Of a DNA stretch of 64,000 nt, positions 50,390 to 59,433 are shown one piece after another; the first letter of the stretch is position 1; each line of letters opens with the position of its first letter. Below the pieces are notes generated by a model. That model did not search any database, was not told where the DNA came from, and saw only the letters and a list, made by a program, of their open reading frames with translations. Source of the stretch: an uncultured Clostridia bacterium (GTDB lineage: Bacteria > Bacillota > Clostridia > Oscillospirales > CAG-272). Location of the stretch: positions 19,428-83,427 of the forward strand of contig CALWJX010000001.1 of the NCBI GenBank assembly GCA_944381085.1, in the 5' to 3' direction. Both the position numbers and the translations under genes were made by a program.

Positions 50390-52813
50390 ATGTATCAGGT
50401 TCAGAAGAGAAACGGCAAGGTCGTCGAATTTGACCTTTCCAGGATATCGGGCGCCATTCAGCTCGCCTTTGAGGCACAGGAAAAGCAGTTCAACACAAAT
50501 ATAATAGACTTTCTCGCGCTGAAGGTCACCGCGGATTTCGAGCCTAAAATAAAAAACAATCTGATCGCCGTTGAGGATATACAGGACAGCGTAGAGTCCG
50601 TGCTTGTGCAGGCCGGATACGCGGATGTGGCGAAGGCATACATTCTTTACCGCCGTCAGCACGAAAAGCTGAGAGAAATACAGAACACCGCTCTTGACTA
50701 TAAGGAAACCGTAAATCAATATCTTAAGATGAACGACTGGAGAGTTAAGGAAAATTCCACGGTAACTTACTCGGTGGGCGGACTTATACTGTCAAATTCC
50801 GGGGCCATCACGGCTAATTACTGGCTTTCCGAAATATACGACGATGAGATAGCCAACGCTCACAGAAATGCCGACATTCATATTCACGATCTTTCCATGC
50901 TGACCGGATACTGCGCGGGGTGGTCTCTCAAGCAGCTTATAACCGAGGGACTCGGAGGGGTTCCCGGAAAAATTACCTCGTCACCCGCGGCGCATCTTTC
51001 TACCTTGTGCAATCAGATGGTTAATTTCCTGGGGATCATGCAGAACGAATGGGCGGGCGCTCAGGCGTTCTCCTCGTTTGACACTTATCTTGCTCCGTTT
51101 GTAAAGGTGGACAATCTGTCTTACAAAGAAGTAAAACAATGTATACAGTCGTTTGTATACGGCGTCAATACCCCGAGCCGCTGGGGTACACAGTCTCCCT
51201 TTACGAATATAACGCTTGACTGGACTGTTCCCAACGACCTTGCGGAACTGAACTGTATTGTGGGCGGAAAGGAGCTTGATTTCAAGTACAAGGACTGCAA
51301 AGCGGAAATGGATATGGTCAATAAGGCGTTTATAGAGATAATGATAGAAGGGGACGCGAACGGGCGCGGCTTCCAGTATCCTATTCCCACATACTCGATA
51401 ACACGTGACTTTGACTGGTCGGAAACCGAAAACAATAAGCTGTTGTTTGAAATGACCGCAAAATACGGGACGCCTTACTTTTCAAATTACATCAATTCCG
51501 ATATGGAACCGTCGGATGTGCGCAGCATGTGCTGCAGGCTTCGTCTTGACCTCAGAGAGCTCAGAAAGAAATCCGGAGGATTTTTCGGCTCCGGCGAGTC
51601 CACGGGTTCGGTAGGAGTCGTGACCATCAACATGCCCCGTATAGCTTATCTTTCGGAAAATGAAGATGAGTTTTACAAGAGGCTTGACAAGCTTATGGAC
51701 ATATCCGCGCGTTCTCTTAAAGTAAAGAGGACGGTTATCACAAAGCTTCTTGACGAAGGACTTTATCCGTATACAAAGCGTTATCTCGGCACATTCAACA
51801 ACCATTTTTCAACTATAGGACTTGTGGGAATGAATGAGGCGGGTCTTAACGCCAAATGGATACGTGAGGATATGACTCATGAGGCTACACAGAAATTTAC
51901 ACGCGACGTGCTCAATCATATGAGAGAAAGGCTTTCGGATTATCAGGAGGAATACGGGGATCTGTACAACCTTGAGGCTACTCCGGCGGAATCGACGGCA
52001 TACCGTTTCGCAAAGCACGACAGAAAGAGATATCCCGACATTATAACCGCTTCGGATATGGGCAGTACTCCTTATTATACAAATTCTTCGCATCTCCCCG
52101 TCGGATATACAGAAGATATATTCTCCGCGCTCGATATTCAGGACGAGCTTCAGACGCTTTATACGTCCGGCACGGTCTTTCATGCTTTTTTGGGCGAGAA
52201 ACTTCCCACATGGAAATCCGCGGCGACACTTGTCCGCAAGATCGCGGAAAATTATAAGCTTCCGTATTATACTCTTTCTCCTACCTACAGCGTATGTACA
52301 GAACACGGATATATTAACGGAGAGCAGTACAAGTGTCCTGTCTGCGGCAAGACTACAGAGGTTTACAGCCGTATTACCGGATATTATCGTCCGGTCCAAG
52401 CGTGGAATGACGGCAAGACTCAGGAATTCAAGGAAAGACGCACGTACAATATTGACCGTTCAAACGAACTGCACCCTGAGATAAATATAGGCTCCGACGG
52501 TATACGCACCGTAAGGGCAATTCCCGAAGCGGTTACGGTTTGCGTGGCGGACGGAGAAATGCCGGAGGATACGGGAATGAAAGTAATGCTGTTTTCTACC
52601 AAGACCTGCCCGAATTGCAAAATGGCGTCCGTATTTCTCGAAAAGGCAGGAATACCGTATGAAAAAATTTACGCGGACGAGCATATTGACCTGGTTGAAA
52701 AATACGGTATAAAGCAGGCGCCGACCCTGGTCGTTACCGACAACGGCATAGAAACCGAAAAGGCGGTAAATCTTTCAAATATCAAAAAATATATAGAATC
52801 CGCTACCGCGTAA
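50390..52813 (+). CDS. nrdD: Anaerobic ribonucleoside-triphosphate reductase with fused C-terminal glutaredoxin domain
   Basis: An 807-residue oxygen-sensitive ribonucleotide reductase. An N-terminal ATP-cone (QVQKRNGKVVEFDLSRIS, residues 1-90) is followed by the NrdD barrel (DIHIHDLSMLTGYCAGWSLK, FFGSGESTGSVGVVTINMPR). The zinc-binding and glycyl-radical region reads KCPVCGKTTEVYSRITGYYR, with the radical Gly at about residue 664. Residues about 730-807 add a glutaredoxin/NrdH-like domain with the CPNC active site (LFSTKTCPNCKMASVFLEKAG). The fusion could supply reducing power directly. An upstream in-frame start (50327) lacks support; AAGGAG precedes the ATG at 50390. Confidence 0.93.
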   Translation: MYQVQKRNGKVVEFDLSRISGAIQLAFEAQEKQFNTNIIDFLALKVTADFEPKIKNNLIAVEDIQDSVESVLVQAGYADVAKAYILYRRQHEKLREIQNTALDYKETVNQYLKMNDWRVKENSTVTYSVGGLILSNSGAITANYWLSEIYDDEIANAHRNADIHIHDLSMLTGYCAGWSLKQLITEGLGGVPGKITSSPAAHLSTLCNQMVNFLGIMQNEWAGAQAFSSFDTYLAPFVKVDNLSYKEVKQCIQSFVYGVNTPSRWGTQSPFTNITLDWTVPNDLAELNCIVGGKELDFKYKDCKAEMDMVNKAFIEIMIEGDANGRGFQYPIPTYSITRDFDWSETENNKLLFEMTAKYGTPYFSNYINSDMEPSDVRSMCCRLRLDLRELRKKSGGFFGSGESTGSVGVVTINMPRIAYLSENEDEFYKRLDKLMDISARSLKVKRTVITKLLDEGLYPYTKRYLGTFNNHFSTIGLVGMNEAGLNAKWIREDMTHEATQKFTRDVLNHMRERLSDYQEEYGDLYNLEATPAESTAYRFAKHDRKRYPDIITASDMGSTPYYTNSSHLPVGYTEDIFSALDIQDELQTLYTSGTVFHAFLGEKLPTWKSAATLVRKIAENYKLPYYTLSPTYSVCTEHGYINGEQYKCPVCGKTTEVYSRITGYYRPVQAWNDGKTQEFKERRTYNIDRSNELHPEINIGSDGIRTVRAIPEAVTVCVADGEMPEDTGMKVMLFSTKTCPNCKMASVFLEKAGIPYEKIYADEHIDLVEKYGIKQAPTLVVTDNGIETEKAVNLSNIKKYIESATA

Positions 52814-52909
52814 TAAAAACGGCATTGTACGCAATAATAATATAGTGAAAAAGTAAGACCGCCGTAAGGTAATCTGTGCGGCGGTCATATTAACGGAGAG
52901 ATTGATTTT

Positions 52910-53815
52910 ATGTATGACATAATAATAATCGGGGCAGGACCGGCGGGGCTTACTGCGGCGCTGTACGCGAGAAGAGCCGATAAAAGCGTCATTGTTCTTG
53001 AAAGAGGGACTTTCGGGGGTCAGATAACCTATTCTCCGAATATCGAGAATTATCCCGGATATGAAAAGATAAGCGGCAATGAACTTGCGGAGAAGCTTGT
53101 CGGGCAGGCTATTGCCATGGGCGCGGAAATCGAAATGGCGGAAGTTACCGCCATAAACTGCAAAGACGGAGTTTTTTATGTTGCTACCGACGAGTGCGAA
53201 TATATGTCGCACGCTGTTATAATCGCAACAGGCTCAAAGCACAGGCATCTTGGGCTTGACAGGGAAGAGGAACTTACAGGTAACGGCATATCCTACTGCG
53301 CGGTTTGTGACGGCGCGTTTTATAACGGAAAGACTGTCGCGGTGATAGGTGGAGGAAATTCGGCTTTGGTAGAAGCGATAATGCTTTCGGACGGGTGCCG
53401 TAAAGTGTATGTGGTTCAGAATCTTGACTATCTTACGGGAGAAGAAAAACTGATTTCCGTGCTTAAAGAAAGAAAAAATGTCGAGTTTATTTTCGGCAGT
53501 GTGGTTGACGACCTTCACGGCGACAATGAGCTTGAGGGAATTATTATAAGGAATGAAGCAACCGGGGAAAAACAGAGACTTGATGTGGACGGTATGTTTG
53601 TGGCGATTGGTCAGATTCCTGAAAATGAAATTTTTAAGGAATTTGCCGAGCTTGACGAGCGAGGGTATGTAGACTCGGATGAAAATTGCACAACGAAAAC
53701 ACCGGGATTGTTTGTTGCGGGCGACTGTCGAAAAAAACAAATAAGACAAATTACGACCGCCTGCGGCGATGGAGCTGTCGCCGCGCTCGCCGCTTGCAGA
53801 TACCTTGACAGATGA
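52910..53815 (+). CDS. trxB: Thioredoxin-reductase-like flavoprotein
   Basis: A 301-residue low-molecular-weight TrxR-family protein with FAD motif IIIIGAGPAGLTAALYA, redox CAVC (C130, C133) and the C-terminal FAD motif TPGLFVAGD. The NADPH site is atypical: GGGNSA in place of GGGDSA, and the HRRxxFRA segment is replaced by VQNLDYLTGEEK. So NADPH may not be the donor. It lies 96 bp after nrdD and may reduce its fused glutaredoxin domain. A 10-bp GACCGCCG/CGGCGGTC hairpin separates them. A terminator follows. Confidence 0.85.
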   Translation: MYDIIIIGAGPAGLTAALYARRADKSVIVLERGTFGGQITYSPNIENYPGYEKISGNELAEKLVGQAIAMGAEIEMAEVTAINCKDGVFYVATDECEYMSHAVIIATGSKHRHLGLDREEELTGNGISYCAVCDGAFYNGKTVAVIGGGNSALVEAIMLSDGCRKVYVVQNLDYLTGEEKLISVLKERKNVEFIFGSVVDDLHGDNELEGIIIRNEATGEKQRLDVDGMFVAIGQIPENEIFKEFAELDERGYVDSDENCTTKTPGLFVAGDCRKKQIRQITTACGDGAVAALAACRYLDR

Positions 53816-53984
53816 AAAAAGATATCTGTCGGAGCTACGCTTGTCTGACATTTCTGTCATTAAAAAACAAAAAACGGGTCATGTGTGACGACTTCCTTTA
53901 TGTTTGTTTTTGCGGCGCATTTGGAATTTTTGTTGCCATTGGCAAAGCCTTATCAGCCTGTGTTACGCTTATGTTACGGGAAGT

Positions 53985-54010
53985 CGGGACTCACATAGTC
54001 CCGCTTTTTT
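53985..54010 (+). terminator. Intrinsic terminator after trxB
   Basis: CGGGACT (53985-53991) pairs with AGTCCCG (53997-54003) around CACAT, then C and T6. The 165 bp between trxB and this hairpin contain no credible gene. Confidence 0.85.
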
Positions 54011-54047
54011 GTTTTTCAGACCGTCCGATTGCGTTTACTGAGTAGGG

Positions 54048-55556
54048 TCAGTTAAAATCAAAGTTACTCGCTCCGAATTTTTCAAGAACATTCTGATAGT
54101 GTCTTTGAGCTGATTTTTGCGTACTTTTGTATGTGCGCGCTATTGTGTTCTGACCTTTTCCTTGTTGCACTATTTTTTCGATGAAGAAAGAAACCCCTTT
54201 CCATCCGTCATAAACATATCCGAAATCGAATTTTCTGGAGTTGACGATAAGGTCAATCATAGCAGCATCCTGTTCGGAAGAAGCGTATTTGAATTTAAGA
54301 GCGACATCATAATATTGCGGAAGGAATTGTTTGTGGGTTTCGGCGCAGAGAGCTTCGGTTATAATTCCTATCTTTTCAAGCTGAGATTCATCCGGAAGCT
54401 TTGTAACGAGCATAGCGCTGTGGCTTCCGTCAACCATGGTATAATATTCTTTCTGATTTGAATCATATAAAGGATAGGGAAGTATTCCGTATTCATTCTC
54501 AAAGTCGGCAAGGTCGACTATCGCGTTGTGCAGGTTTCCTGTCGCGAAAAGCGCGTTGTAAGATGAAAACATAAGTGTTCCGGCGGAGTGTTCCATATCG
54601 GAATAAACTCCTTCGGCATTGTAACACAGGGCGATCACCTTGTCTATTATGTCAGTCAGCTTGTCAGGATTTCTGTAATATGTGTATTCGAGCTCGCCCG
54701 CGGCGTTTTTGCTGAATATCGGATTGTCAAACGCCCAGAGAAACGCGTCTATATTCGAGCGCTGGTCCATGGCAAGTCCGTAAAAATCATACTCGTCTTT
54801 TTGATTGTTTCCGTTGTTATCGGTATATATATTGGCGATTGTCGAATACATGTAATCATATGTCCACTCCATGTTGTCCACTATCTCGTACAGATTTCCT
54901 ATATGCGTATAATTTTTCGCCACTTCTTTGTCGTAAAACATGCAGTAAGTTTTTGAGATCGCGGAGGTGGCATAATCTCCTATAGCTATGTAGCAAATGC
55001 CGTTTACGGTGAGATCATCTACAGTGCATGACGACCACCACGGTTTGTCAAAATTGACATACGGCACCTCGCTCCATGAAAGCAGTACATCGTTTATAAC
55101 AAGACCCCCGGCGCTCACGACATGATACATTACAAGGTCGATCGAATCGGAATCCCCCGCCTGTACCTGTGTCTGAACATATGCGAACGCCTCGTCGTAT
55201 GTACCTCTGTTGTTGCTGACAATCTCAATATTGAACCGTTCCTCCACCGTGAGATCGCGCATATATGCCGTGTCCTCAATGAGATTGCCCGTATCGCCCT
55301 TTTCCACATCGACATAGTCGATAGTGTCATCGGAAGTGATTACAATGAATTCCTCGTTTTTGAAGTCCCTTTCGGGCAGCTCGTCGGACAGCTCAGACGT
55401 GCCGCTTTCAATTTCACCGGAATTTTTTCCGTTTTCTTTGTCGTCTTTATCATCGTCCGTTTCACTTTCAGCGCAGCTTGTCAATACCGCGGACAGGAGG
55501 ATCAGAAGAGAAAGTATGGCGGACAATAATTTCAGATTTGTTTTTTTCATGTTCAA
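54048..55556 (-). CDS. Extracellular solute-binding lipoprotein
   Basis: A 502-residue lipoprotein. The signal peptide (residues 1-27; LLSAILSLLILLSAVL) ends with lipobox LTSC. A linker rich in D/E/K/S follows, then a periplasmic-binding-protein-like domain (VDGSHSAMLVTKLP, ATGNLHNAIVDLADFENEYGI) seen in extracellular solute-binding protein family 1-related proteins. Substrate unknown, probably sugar. No permease or ATPase genes are adjacent on this side. The start may be the second Met (MKKTNLK). Confidence 0.75.
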   Translation of the reverse strand: MNMKKTNLKLLSAILSLLILLSAVLTSCAESETDDDKDDKENGKNSGEIESGTSELSDELPERDFKNEEFIVITSDDTIDYVDVEKGDTGNLIEDTAYMRDLTVEERFNIEIVSNNRGTYDEAFAYVQTQVQAGDSDSIDLVMYHVVSAGGLVINDVLLSWSEVPYVNFDKPWWSSCTVDDLTVNGICYIAIGDYATSAISKTYCMFYDKEVAKNYTHIGNLYEIVDNMEWTYDYMYSTIANIYTDNNGNNQKDEYDFYGLAMDQRSNIDAFLWAFDNPIFSKNAAGELEYTYYRNPDKLTDIIDKVIALCYNAEGVYSDMEHSAGTLMFSSYNALFATGNLHNAIVDLADFENEYGILPYPLYDSNQKEYYTMVDGSHSAMLVTKLPDESQLEKIGIITEALCAETHKQFLPQYYDVALKFKYASSEQDAAMIDLIVNSRKFDFGYVYDGWKGVSFFIEKIVQQGKGQNTIARTYKSTQKSAQRHYQNVLEKFGASNFDFN

Positions 55557-55890
55557 CCCTCAATCTTTCAGATGAATTTGTAAGCCGTAAAGTCGGCTTG
55601 TTTACATTATATGTAATAAATATAATGGCGGAAATTTGTTTGACTATGTGGATTATTGGCGATTTTGTTAAATTCAACAAATAATTTTGAACAGTTTTTT
55701 GATTAAAAAACAAATTACTTTATATAATACTACTATATTATAGGTGTAAAAGATTGATTATTTGATTAAGACGGTGTTAAAATATTGTTAAATATATAAT
55801 GCGATGTTTTAATTAAGTATTTAATATGATTTAAAATATATAATAAAAAATTAATTCTGTGTTATTTATAAATTAATTTTTCAATATCTA

Positions 55891-55919
55891 TTGATTTGGT
55901 AGACATTTTGTGATATAAT
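55891..55919 (+). promoter_or_regulatory. Promoter of sufC-sufB
   Basis: TTGATT (55891-55896) and TATAAT (55914-55919), spacer 17 bp, extended -10. The leader to the sufC ATG would be about 250 nt and starts with the family-R stem. Confidence 0.65.
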
Positions 55920-55925
55920 GAATAC

Positions 55926-56050
55926 ATGCATACAGCGTGAAGAAATCAAAAAAATAATATTTAACTTGCTGTATGCGGCAGTTTTGCTTTGCAAATGTCC
56001 GGAATTATATACGGCGTACATAATCTATTAAATACCGTTTGATTTACTGA
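55926..56050 (+). repeat. Family-R leader element, copy 2 (before sufC-sufB)
   Basis: First stem GCATACAGC (55928-55936) with GCTGTATGC (55968-55976), a perfect 9-bp stem around a loop containing GAAATCAAAA and TAATATTTA. CGGCAGTTTTGC, GCAAA, TGTCCGG and TATACGGCGTA follow in the same order as in copy 1 (27936-28065). The second hairpin is shorter than in copy 1. Confidence 0.65.
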
Positions 56051-56174
56051 ATACGGCGGTTTTTGGGTTAGATGCGGTAAAGTTTAATGTTATTTGGGAT
56101 TTTCGGAATATATCCGGGTTAAATAAAACATTTTGTGAAAAAATATAAGAGAAAAAACAACGAAAGGATAAAAA

Positions 56175-56903
56175 ATGTTAGAGATAAAAAATTTATCGTA
56201 TACAGTGCGTGATCCGTCAACGCATAAAGAAACCCGTATACTTGACAATATCAATCTTAAAATAAACGAGCGTTTTGTCGCGGTTACCGGACCGAACGGC
56301 TCGGGAAAGTCTACCTTGGCAAAGCTCATCGCGGGCATTATTAAGCCGGACTGCGGACAGATACTGCTTGACGGGGAAGATATTACAGATATGAATATAA
56401 CCGAGCGCTCAAGGGCAGGCATAAGCTACGCGTTTCAGCAGCCGGTTAAGTTCAAGGGAATAACGGTAAAGGATCTTATTTCGTTTGCCTCAGGCAGCAA
56501 GATTACTGTGGGCGCGGCGTGTGAATATCTTTCCGAAGTCGGACTTTGCGCGAAGGAATATATAAACCGTGAAGTAAACGCTTCCTTGTCCGGAGGTGAG
56601 CTCAAGCGTATTGAGATAGCAATGATAAATGCGCGCGGGACTAAATTTTCGGTTTTTGACGAGCCGGAGGCGGGAATTGATCTGTGGAGCTTCAACAATC
56701 TCATTTCGGTTTTTGAAAAAATGTACGAAAAGACAAGGGGAAATATCCTCATAATATCCCATCAGGAAAGAATTCTTGATATCGCCGATAAAATAATAGT
56801 TATCGCCGGCGGAAAAGTAGCGGCATACGGTGAAAAGAACGAAATTTTACCGGAGCTTTTGTCGGCTCAGCCCGGATGCAGGTATACGTTAAAAGCCAAT
56901 TAA
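56175..56903 (+). CDS. sufC: Fe-S assembly ATPase SufC
   Basis: A 242-residue ABC-type ATPase of the SUF Fe-S cluster machinery. Walker A VTGPNGSGKSTLAKLIAG, signature LSGGELKRIEIAMI, Walker B SVFDEPEAGID (the D-E-P-E-A-G-I-D form is SufC-specific), His switch ISHQERILDIADKI. It drives cluster assembly on the SufB scaffold encoded 32 bp downstream. No sufD, sufS, sufU or sufR is present in the window around it. Confidence 0.92.
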   Translation: MLEIKNLSYTVRDPSTHKETRILDNINLKINERFVAVTGPNGSGKSTLAKLIAGIIKPDCGQILLDGEDITDMNITERSRAGISYAFQQPVKFKGITVKDLISFASGSKITVGAACEYLSEVGLCAKEYINREVNASLSGGELKRIEIAMINARGTKFSVFDEPEAGIDLWSFNNLISVFEKMYEKTRGNILIISHQERILDIADKIIVIAGGKVAAYGEKNEILPELLSAQPGCRYTLKAN

Positions 56904-56935
56904 ACAGAAAATCAAAATATCAGGGGGAGGATTAT

Positions 56936-57868
56936 ATGGCGGAAAAACAGCTTGATAGAGTTAAACTGAATCTTTTACAGGAAGTAGCCGATCTTCACGG
57001 TATACCCGAGGGGGCGTATTCCTTGCGTGTTGACGGTAAACTGTACGGTAAAAATTCATCGGAAAACATAATAATAGAAAAAAAGACCGATAAACCGGGC
57101 ATAGACATATATATAAAAGCGGGTACAAAAAGAGAGAGCGTGCATATTCCCGTCATTTTGGCGGAGACAGGGATTAAAGAGACGGTATACAACGATTTCC
57201 ACATTGGAGAAGGCGCGGATGTGCTGATTATCGCGGGTTGCGGTATTCACAACTGCGGTGTTCAGGACAGCGAGCACAGCGGTATACACAGCTTTTATGT
57301 GGGTAAGAACGCGAAGGTCAAATATGTGGAGAAGCATTACGGAGAAGGCGACGGCAACGGACAGAACATTATGAACCCAACAACCGTTGTTAGCCTTGAC
57401 GAAGGCGCGTATATGGAAATGGAGACGACACAGATAAAAGGCGTGGATTCCACATACCGTAAAACCGACGCGGTTCTCAGAGAAGATTCGACGTTGGTGG
57501 TGCACGAAAAAATCATGACGCATGGAAATCAGGAGGCAAAGACTGAGTTTCATGTTGAGCTTAACGGCGACGGCTGCGGGGTTCATCTGGTGTCCCGTTC
57601 GGTAGCTAAGGACAATTCAAAGCAAACTTTTATTTCGAATATCAAGGGCAACAGTGTTTGCTCCGGACACAGTGAGTGTGACGCTATAATCATGGATAAC
57701 GCTCAGGTCAGCGCTATCCCTGAGATTGAAGCCAATAATATCGGCGCGTCGCTGATACATGAGGCGGCTATAGGTAAAATTGCCGGGGAACAGATAGTTA
57801 AGCTTATGACTCTGGGGCTTGATGAGAAGCAGGCGGAAGAAGAGATTATAAACGGGTTTCTTAAATAA
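56936..57868 (+). CDS. sufB: Short SufB/SufD-family scaffold
   Basis: A 310-residue SufBD-core protein, much shorter than classical SufB (about 460-480). The beta-helix core is seen in VKYVEKHYGEGDGNGQNIMNPTT and MTHGNQEAKTEFHVEL, and the C-terminal region has NSVCSGHSECDAIIM and AAIGKIAGEQIVKLMTLGL. Such short scaffolds occur with SufC alone in the minimal SUF (SMS-type) systems of archaea and anaerobic bacteria. GGGGGAGG precedes the ATG at 56936; the ORF extension to 56876 overlaps sufC without support. Confidence 0.88.
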   Translation: MAEKQLDRVKLNLLQEVADLHGIPEGAYSLRVDGKLYGKNSSENIIIEKKTDKPGIDIYIKAGTKRESVHIPVILAETGIKETVYNDFHIGEGADVLIIAGCGIHNCGVQDSEHSGIHSFYVGKNAKVKYVEKHYGEGDGNGQNIMNPTTVVSLDEGAYMEMETTQIKGVDSTYRKTDAVLREDSTLVVHEKIMTHGNQEAKTEFHVELNGDGCGVHLVSRSVAKDNSKQTFISNIKGNSVCSGHSECDAIIMDNAQVSAIPEIEANNIGASLIHEAAIGKIAGEQIVKLMTLGLDEKQAEEEIINGFLK

Positions 57869-57872
57869 TTAA

Positions 57873-57901
57873 TTGACTCAGCGGTATTTATCAGGTATAA
57901 T
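57873..57901 (+). promoter_or_regulatory. Promoter before the thioredoxin remnant and bcp
   Basis: TTGACT (57873-57878) and TATAAT (57896-57901), spacer 17 bp. It lies directly after the sufB stop codon. Confidence 0.65.
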
Positions 57902-57912
57902 ATCGGAGGCGG

Positions 57913-58056
57913 ATGAATTTATACCGGCTCTTGCTTGCCGCCGCGTTCGGTATAGAAAGCATTCCTACGCTTATTCTGATAAAGGACGGAAAAGCGATCG
58001 CAAAAAGTGTGGGATATATTGATAAGTCAAGCTTAATTAAATTTATAGAGAGGTGA
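57913..58056 (+). pseudogene. Truncated thioredoxin (C-terminal part only)
   Basis: A 47-codon reading frame, MNLYRLLLAAAFGIESIPTL continuing with ILIKDGKAIAKSVGYIDKSS, matches the last 40 residues of thioredoxin: the cis-Pro segment IESIPT, then K-D-G-K and V-G-Y. The N-terminal half with the CGPC site is missing. GGAGG (57905-57909) sits only 3 nt before the ATG. The stop codon overlaps the ribosome-binding site of bcp. It looks like a deletion remnant of a trxA-bcp operon. Confidence 0.65.
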
Positions 58057-58060
58057 TATT

Positions 58061-58513
58061 ATGCTTAAAACAGGAACAAAAGCGCCCGACTTTACTTTAC
58101 CTGATCAGAAAGGAAATATGGTCAGTCTGTCGGATTTCGCAGGAAAAAAGGTATTGATATATTTTTACCCGAAGGACAATACACCCGGATGCACCAGACA
58201 GGCTCAGGCATATGCGGCGGAGTTTGAAAATTTTGCCCGCAAAGGAGTGGTGATTATAGGAATCAGCAAGGACGGAGTCGCGTCGCACGCGAAATTTGCG
58301 GAAAAATACAATCTTCCGTTTATCTTGCTTTCGGATGCCGATATCGGGGTTATAAAGGCATACGATGTATGGAAGGAAAAAAAGCTGTACGGAAAGACAG
58401 CTTTGGGAGTAGTGCGTTCGTCTTATCTTATTGACGAAAATCAGATTATCATACGTGCGGCGGAAAAGGTAAAGCCCGACACAAACGCCAAGGATATGCT
58501 CGGAAGTGTATGA
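58061..58513 (+). CDS. bcp: Peroxiredoxin, Bcp/PrxQ type
   Basis: A 150-residue thiol peroxidase. Peroxidatic Cys44 is in the motif YFYPKDNTPGCT. The usual resolving Cys five residues later is absent (CTRQAQAYAAEF), so it would work as a one-Cys enzyme needing an external thiol. GAGGTGAT precedes the ATG. Its stop codon overlaps the ATPase start (ATGA). Genes for the ABC exporter follow in the same transcript. Confidence 0.9.
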   Translation: MLKTGTKAPDFTLPDQKGNMVSLSDFAGKKVLIYFYPKDNTPGCTRQAQAYAAEFENFARKGVVIIGISKDGVASHAKFAEKYNLPFILLSDADIGVIKAYDVWKEKKLYGKTALGVVRSSYLIDENQIIIRAAEKVKPDTNAKDMLGSV

Positions 58514-59433
58514 GTAACATTATTGAAGTAAAGAATTTATTTAAATCATTCGGAGATGTGAAGGCTGTTTGTGATTTGAGCTTTTGCGTAAAAGAGGGAG
58601 AACTGTTCGCGTTTTTGGGAGTAAACGGCGCGGGAAAGTCCACCACGATAAATATTATCTGCGGGCAGCTGTATCCCGACAGCGGGAATGTAGTTGTGAA
58701 CGGATACGGTTTTGACCGCAATCCTGATGAAATAAAAAGCTCTTTGGGCGTGGTTTTTCAGAATTCATTGCTTGATTCTTCGCTTTCCGTATACGATAAT
58801 TTGGAAAGCCGCGCGGCCCTTTACGGAATACACGGGGATTCATTCAGAAAGAGGCTTCATGAGTTGGAGACAATTCTGCATTTTGAGGATCTGATAAAAA
58901 GAACTGTAGGAAAACTTTCCGGCGGGCAGAGAAGACGGATCGATATAGCGAGGGCGCTTATCCACAGTCCCAAAATCCTTATTCTGGACGAGCCCACGAC
59001 CGGACTTGACCCGCAAACGAGAAAATTACTCTGGGATGTAATAGAGAATCTGCGTAAAGAAGAAAATATGACGGTGTTTCTAACAACCCACTATATGGAA
59101 GAGGCGGCGGGGGCTGACTATGTGGTTATCATAGACAGCGGTAAAATCACGGCTCAGGGCACTCCTTTGGAGCTGAAGAATTCATATGCGGGGGATTTTA
59201 TAACTCTTTACGGCGTCAGTGAGGAGGAGATAACAAAATTCGGAAGACCCTATGAAAAGCTCCGGGATGGGTACCGCATTTCGGTTGAAAACACAGGCAA
59301 GGTTACCGAGCTTATTTTAAAATATCCGGAAGCTTTCCGTGATTATGAAATAACCAAAGGAAAAATGGACGATGTATTTTTGTCGGTTACCGGAAAAAAA
59401 CTTACGGGAGAGTCGGATAATGGGCACGCTTAA
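58510..59433 (+). CDS. ABC-2-type exporter ATPase
   Basis: A 307-residue ATP-binding subunit of the drug/polysaccharide exporter (DrrA-like) group. Walker A LGVNGAGKSTTINIICGQ, signature LSGGQRRRIDIARAL, Walker B LILDEPTTGLDPQ, His switch LTTHYMEEAAGADYV. The C-terminal region (about 230-300) is the usual extension, ending DDVFLSVTGKKL. Overlaps bcp by 4 bp and the permease gene by 14 bp, so translation of all three is coupled. Substrate unknown. Confidence 0.92.
   Translation: MSNIIEVKNLFKSFGDVKAVCDLSFCVKEGELFAFLGVNGAGKSTTINIICGQLYPDSGNVVVNGYGFDRNPDEIKSSLGVVFQNSLLDSSLSVYDNLESRAALYGIHGDSFRKRLHELETILHFEDLIKRTVGKLSGGQRRRIDIARALIHSPKILILDEPTTGLDPQTRKLLWDVIENLRKEENMTVFLTTHYMEEAAGADYVVIIDSGKITAQGTPLELKNSYAGDFITLYGVSEEEITKFGRPYEKLRDGYRISVENTGKVTELILKYPEAFRDYEITKGKMDDVFLSVTGKKLTGESDNGHA

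Larger units (their letters stand above)
55557..56174. other. 618-bp gap between the lipoprotein gene and sufC
   Basis: The left 330 bp are very AT-rich with no clear signal apart from a presumed minus-strand promoter for the lipoprotein. From 55891 it holds a promoter and the family-R element in front of sufC. No ORF is credible. Confidence 0.5.

Noticed and set aside
53812..54045. 77-codon frame after trxB
   Set aside because: It runs through the terminator hairpin, has no good ribosome-binding site, and no recognisable family.
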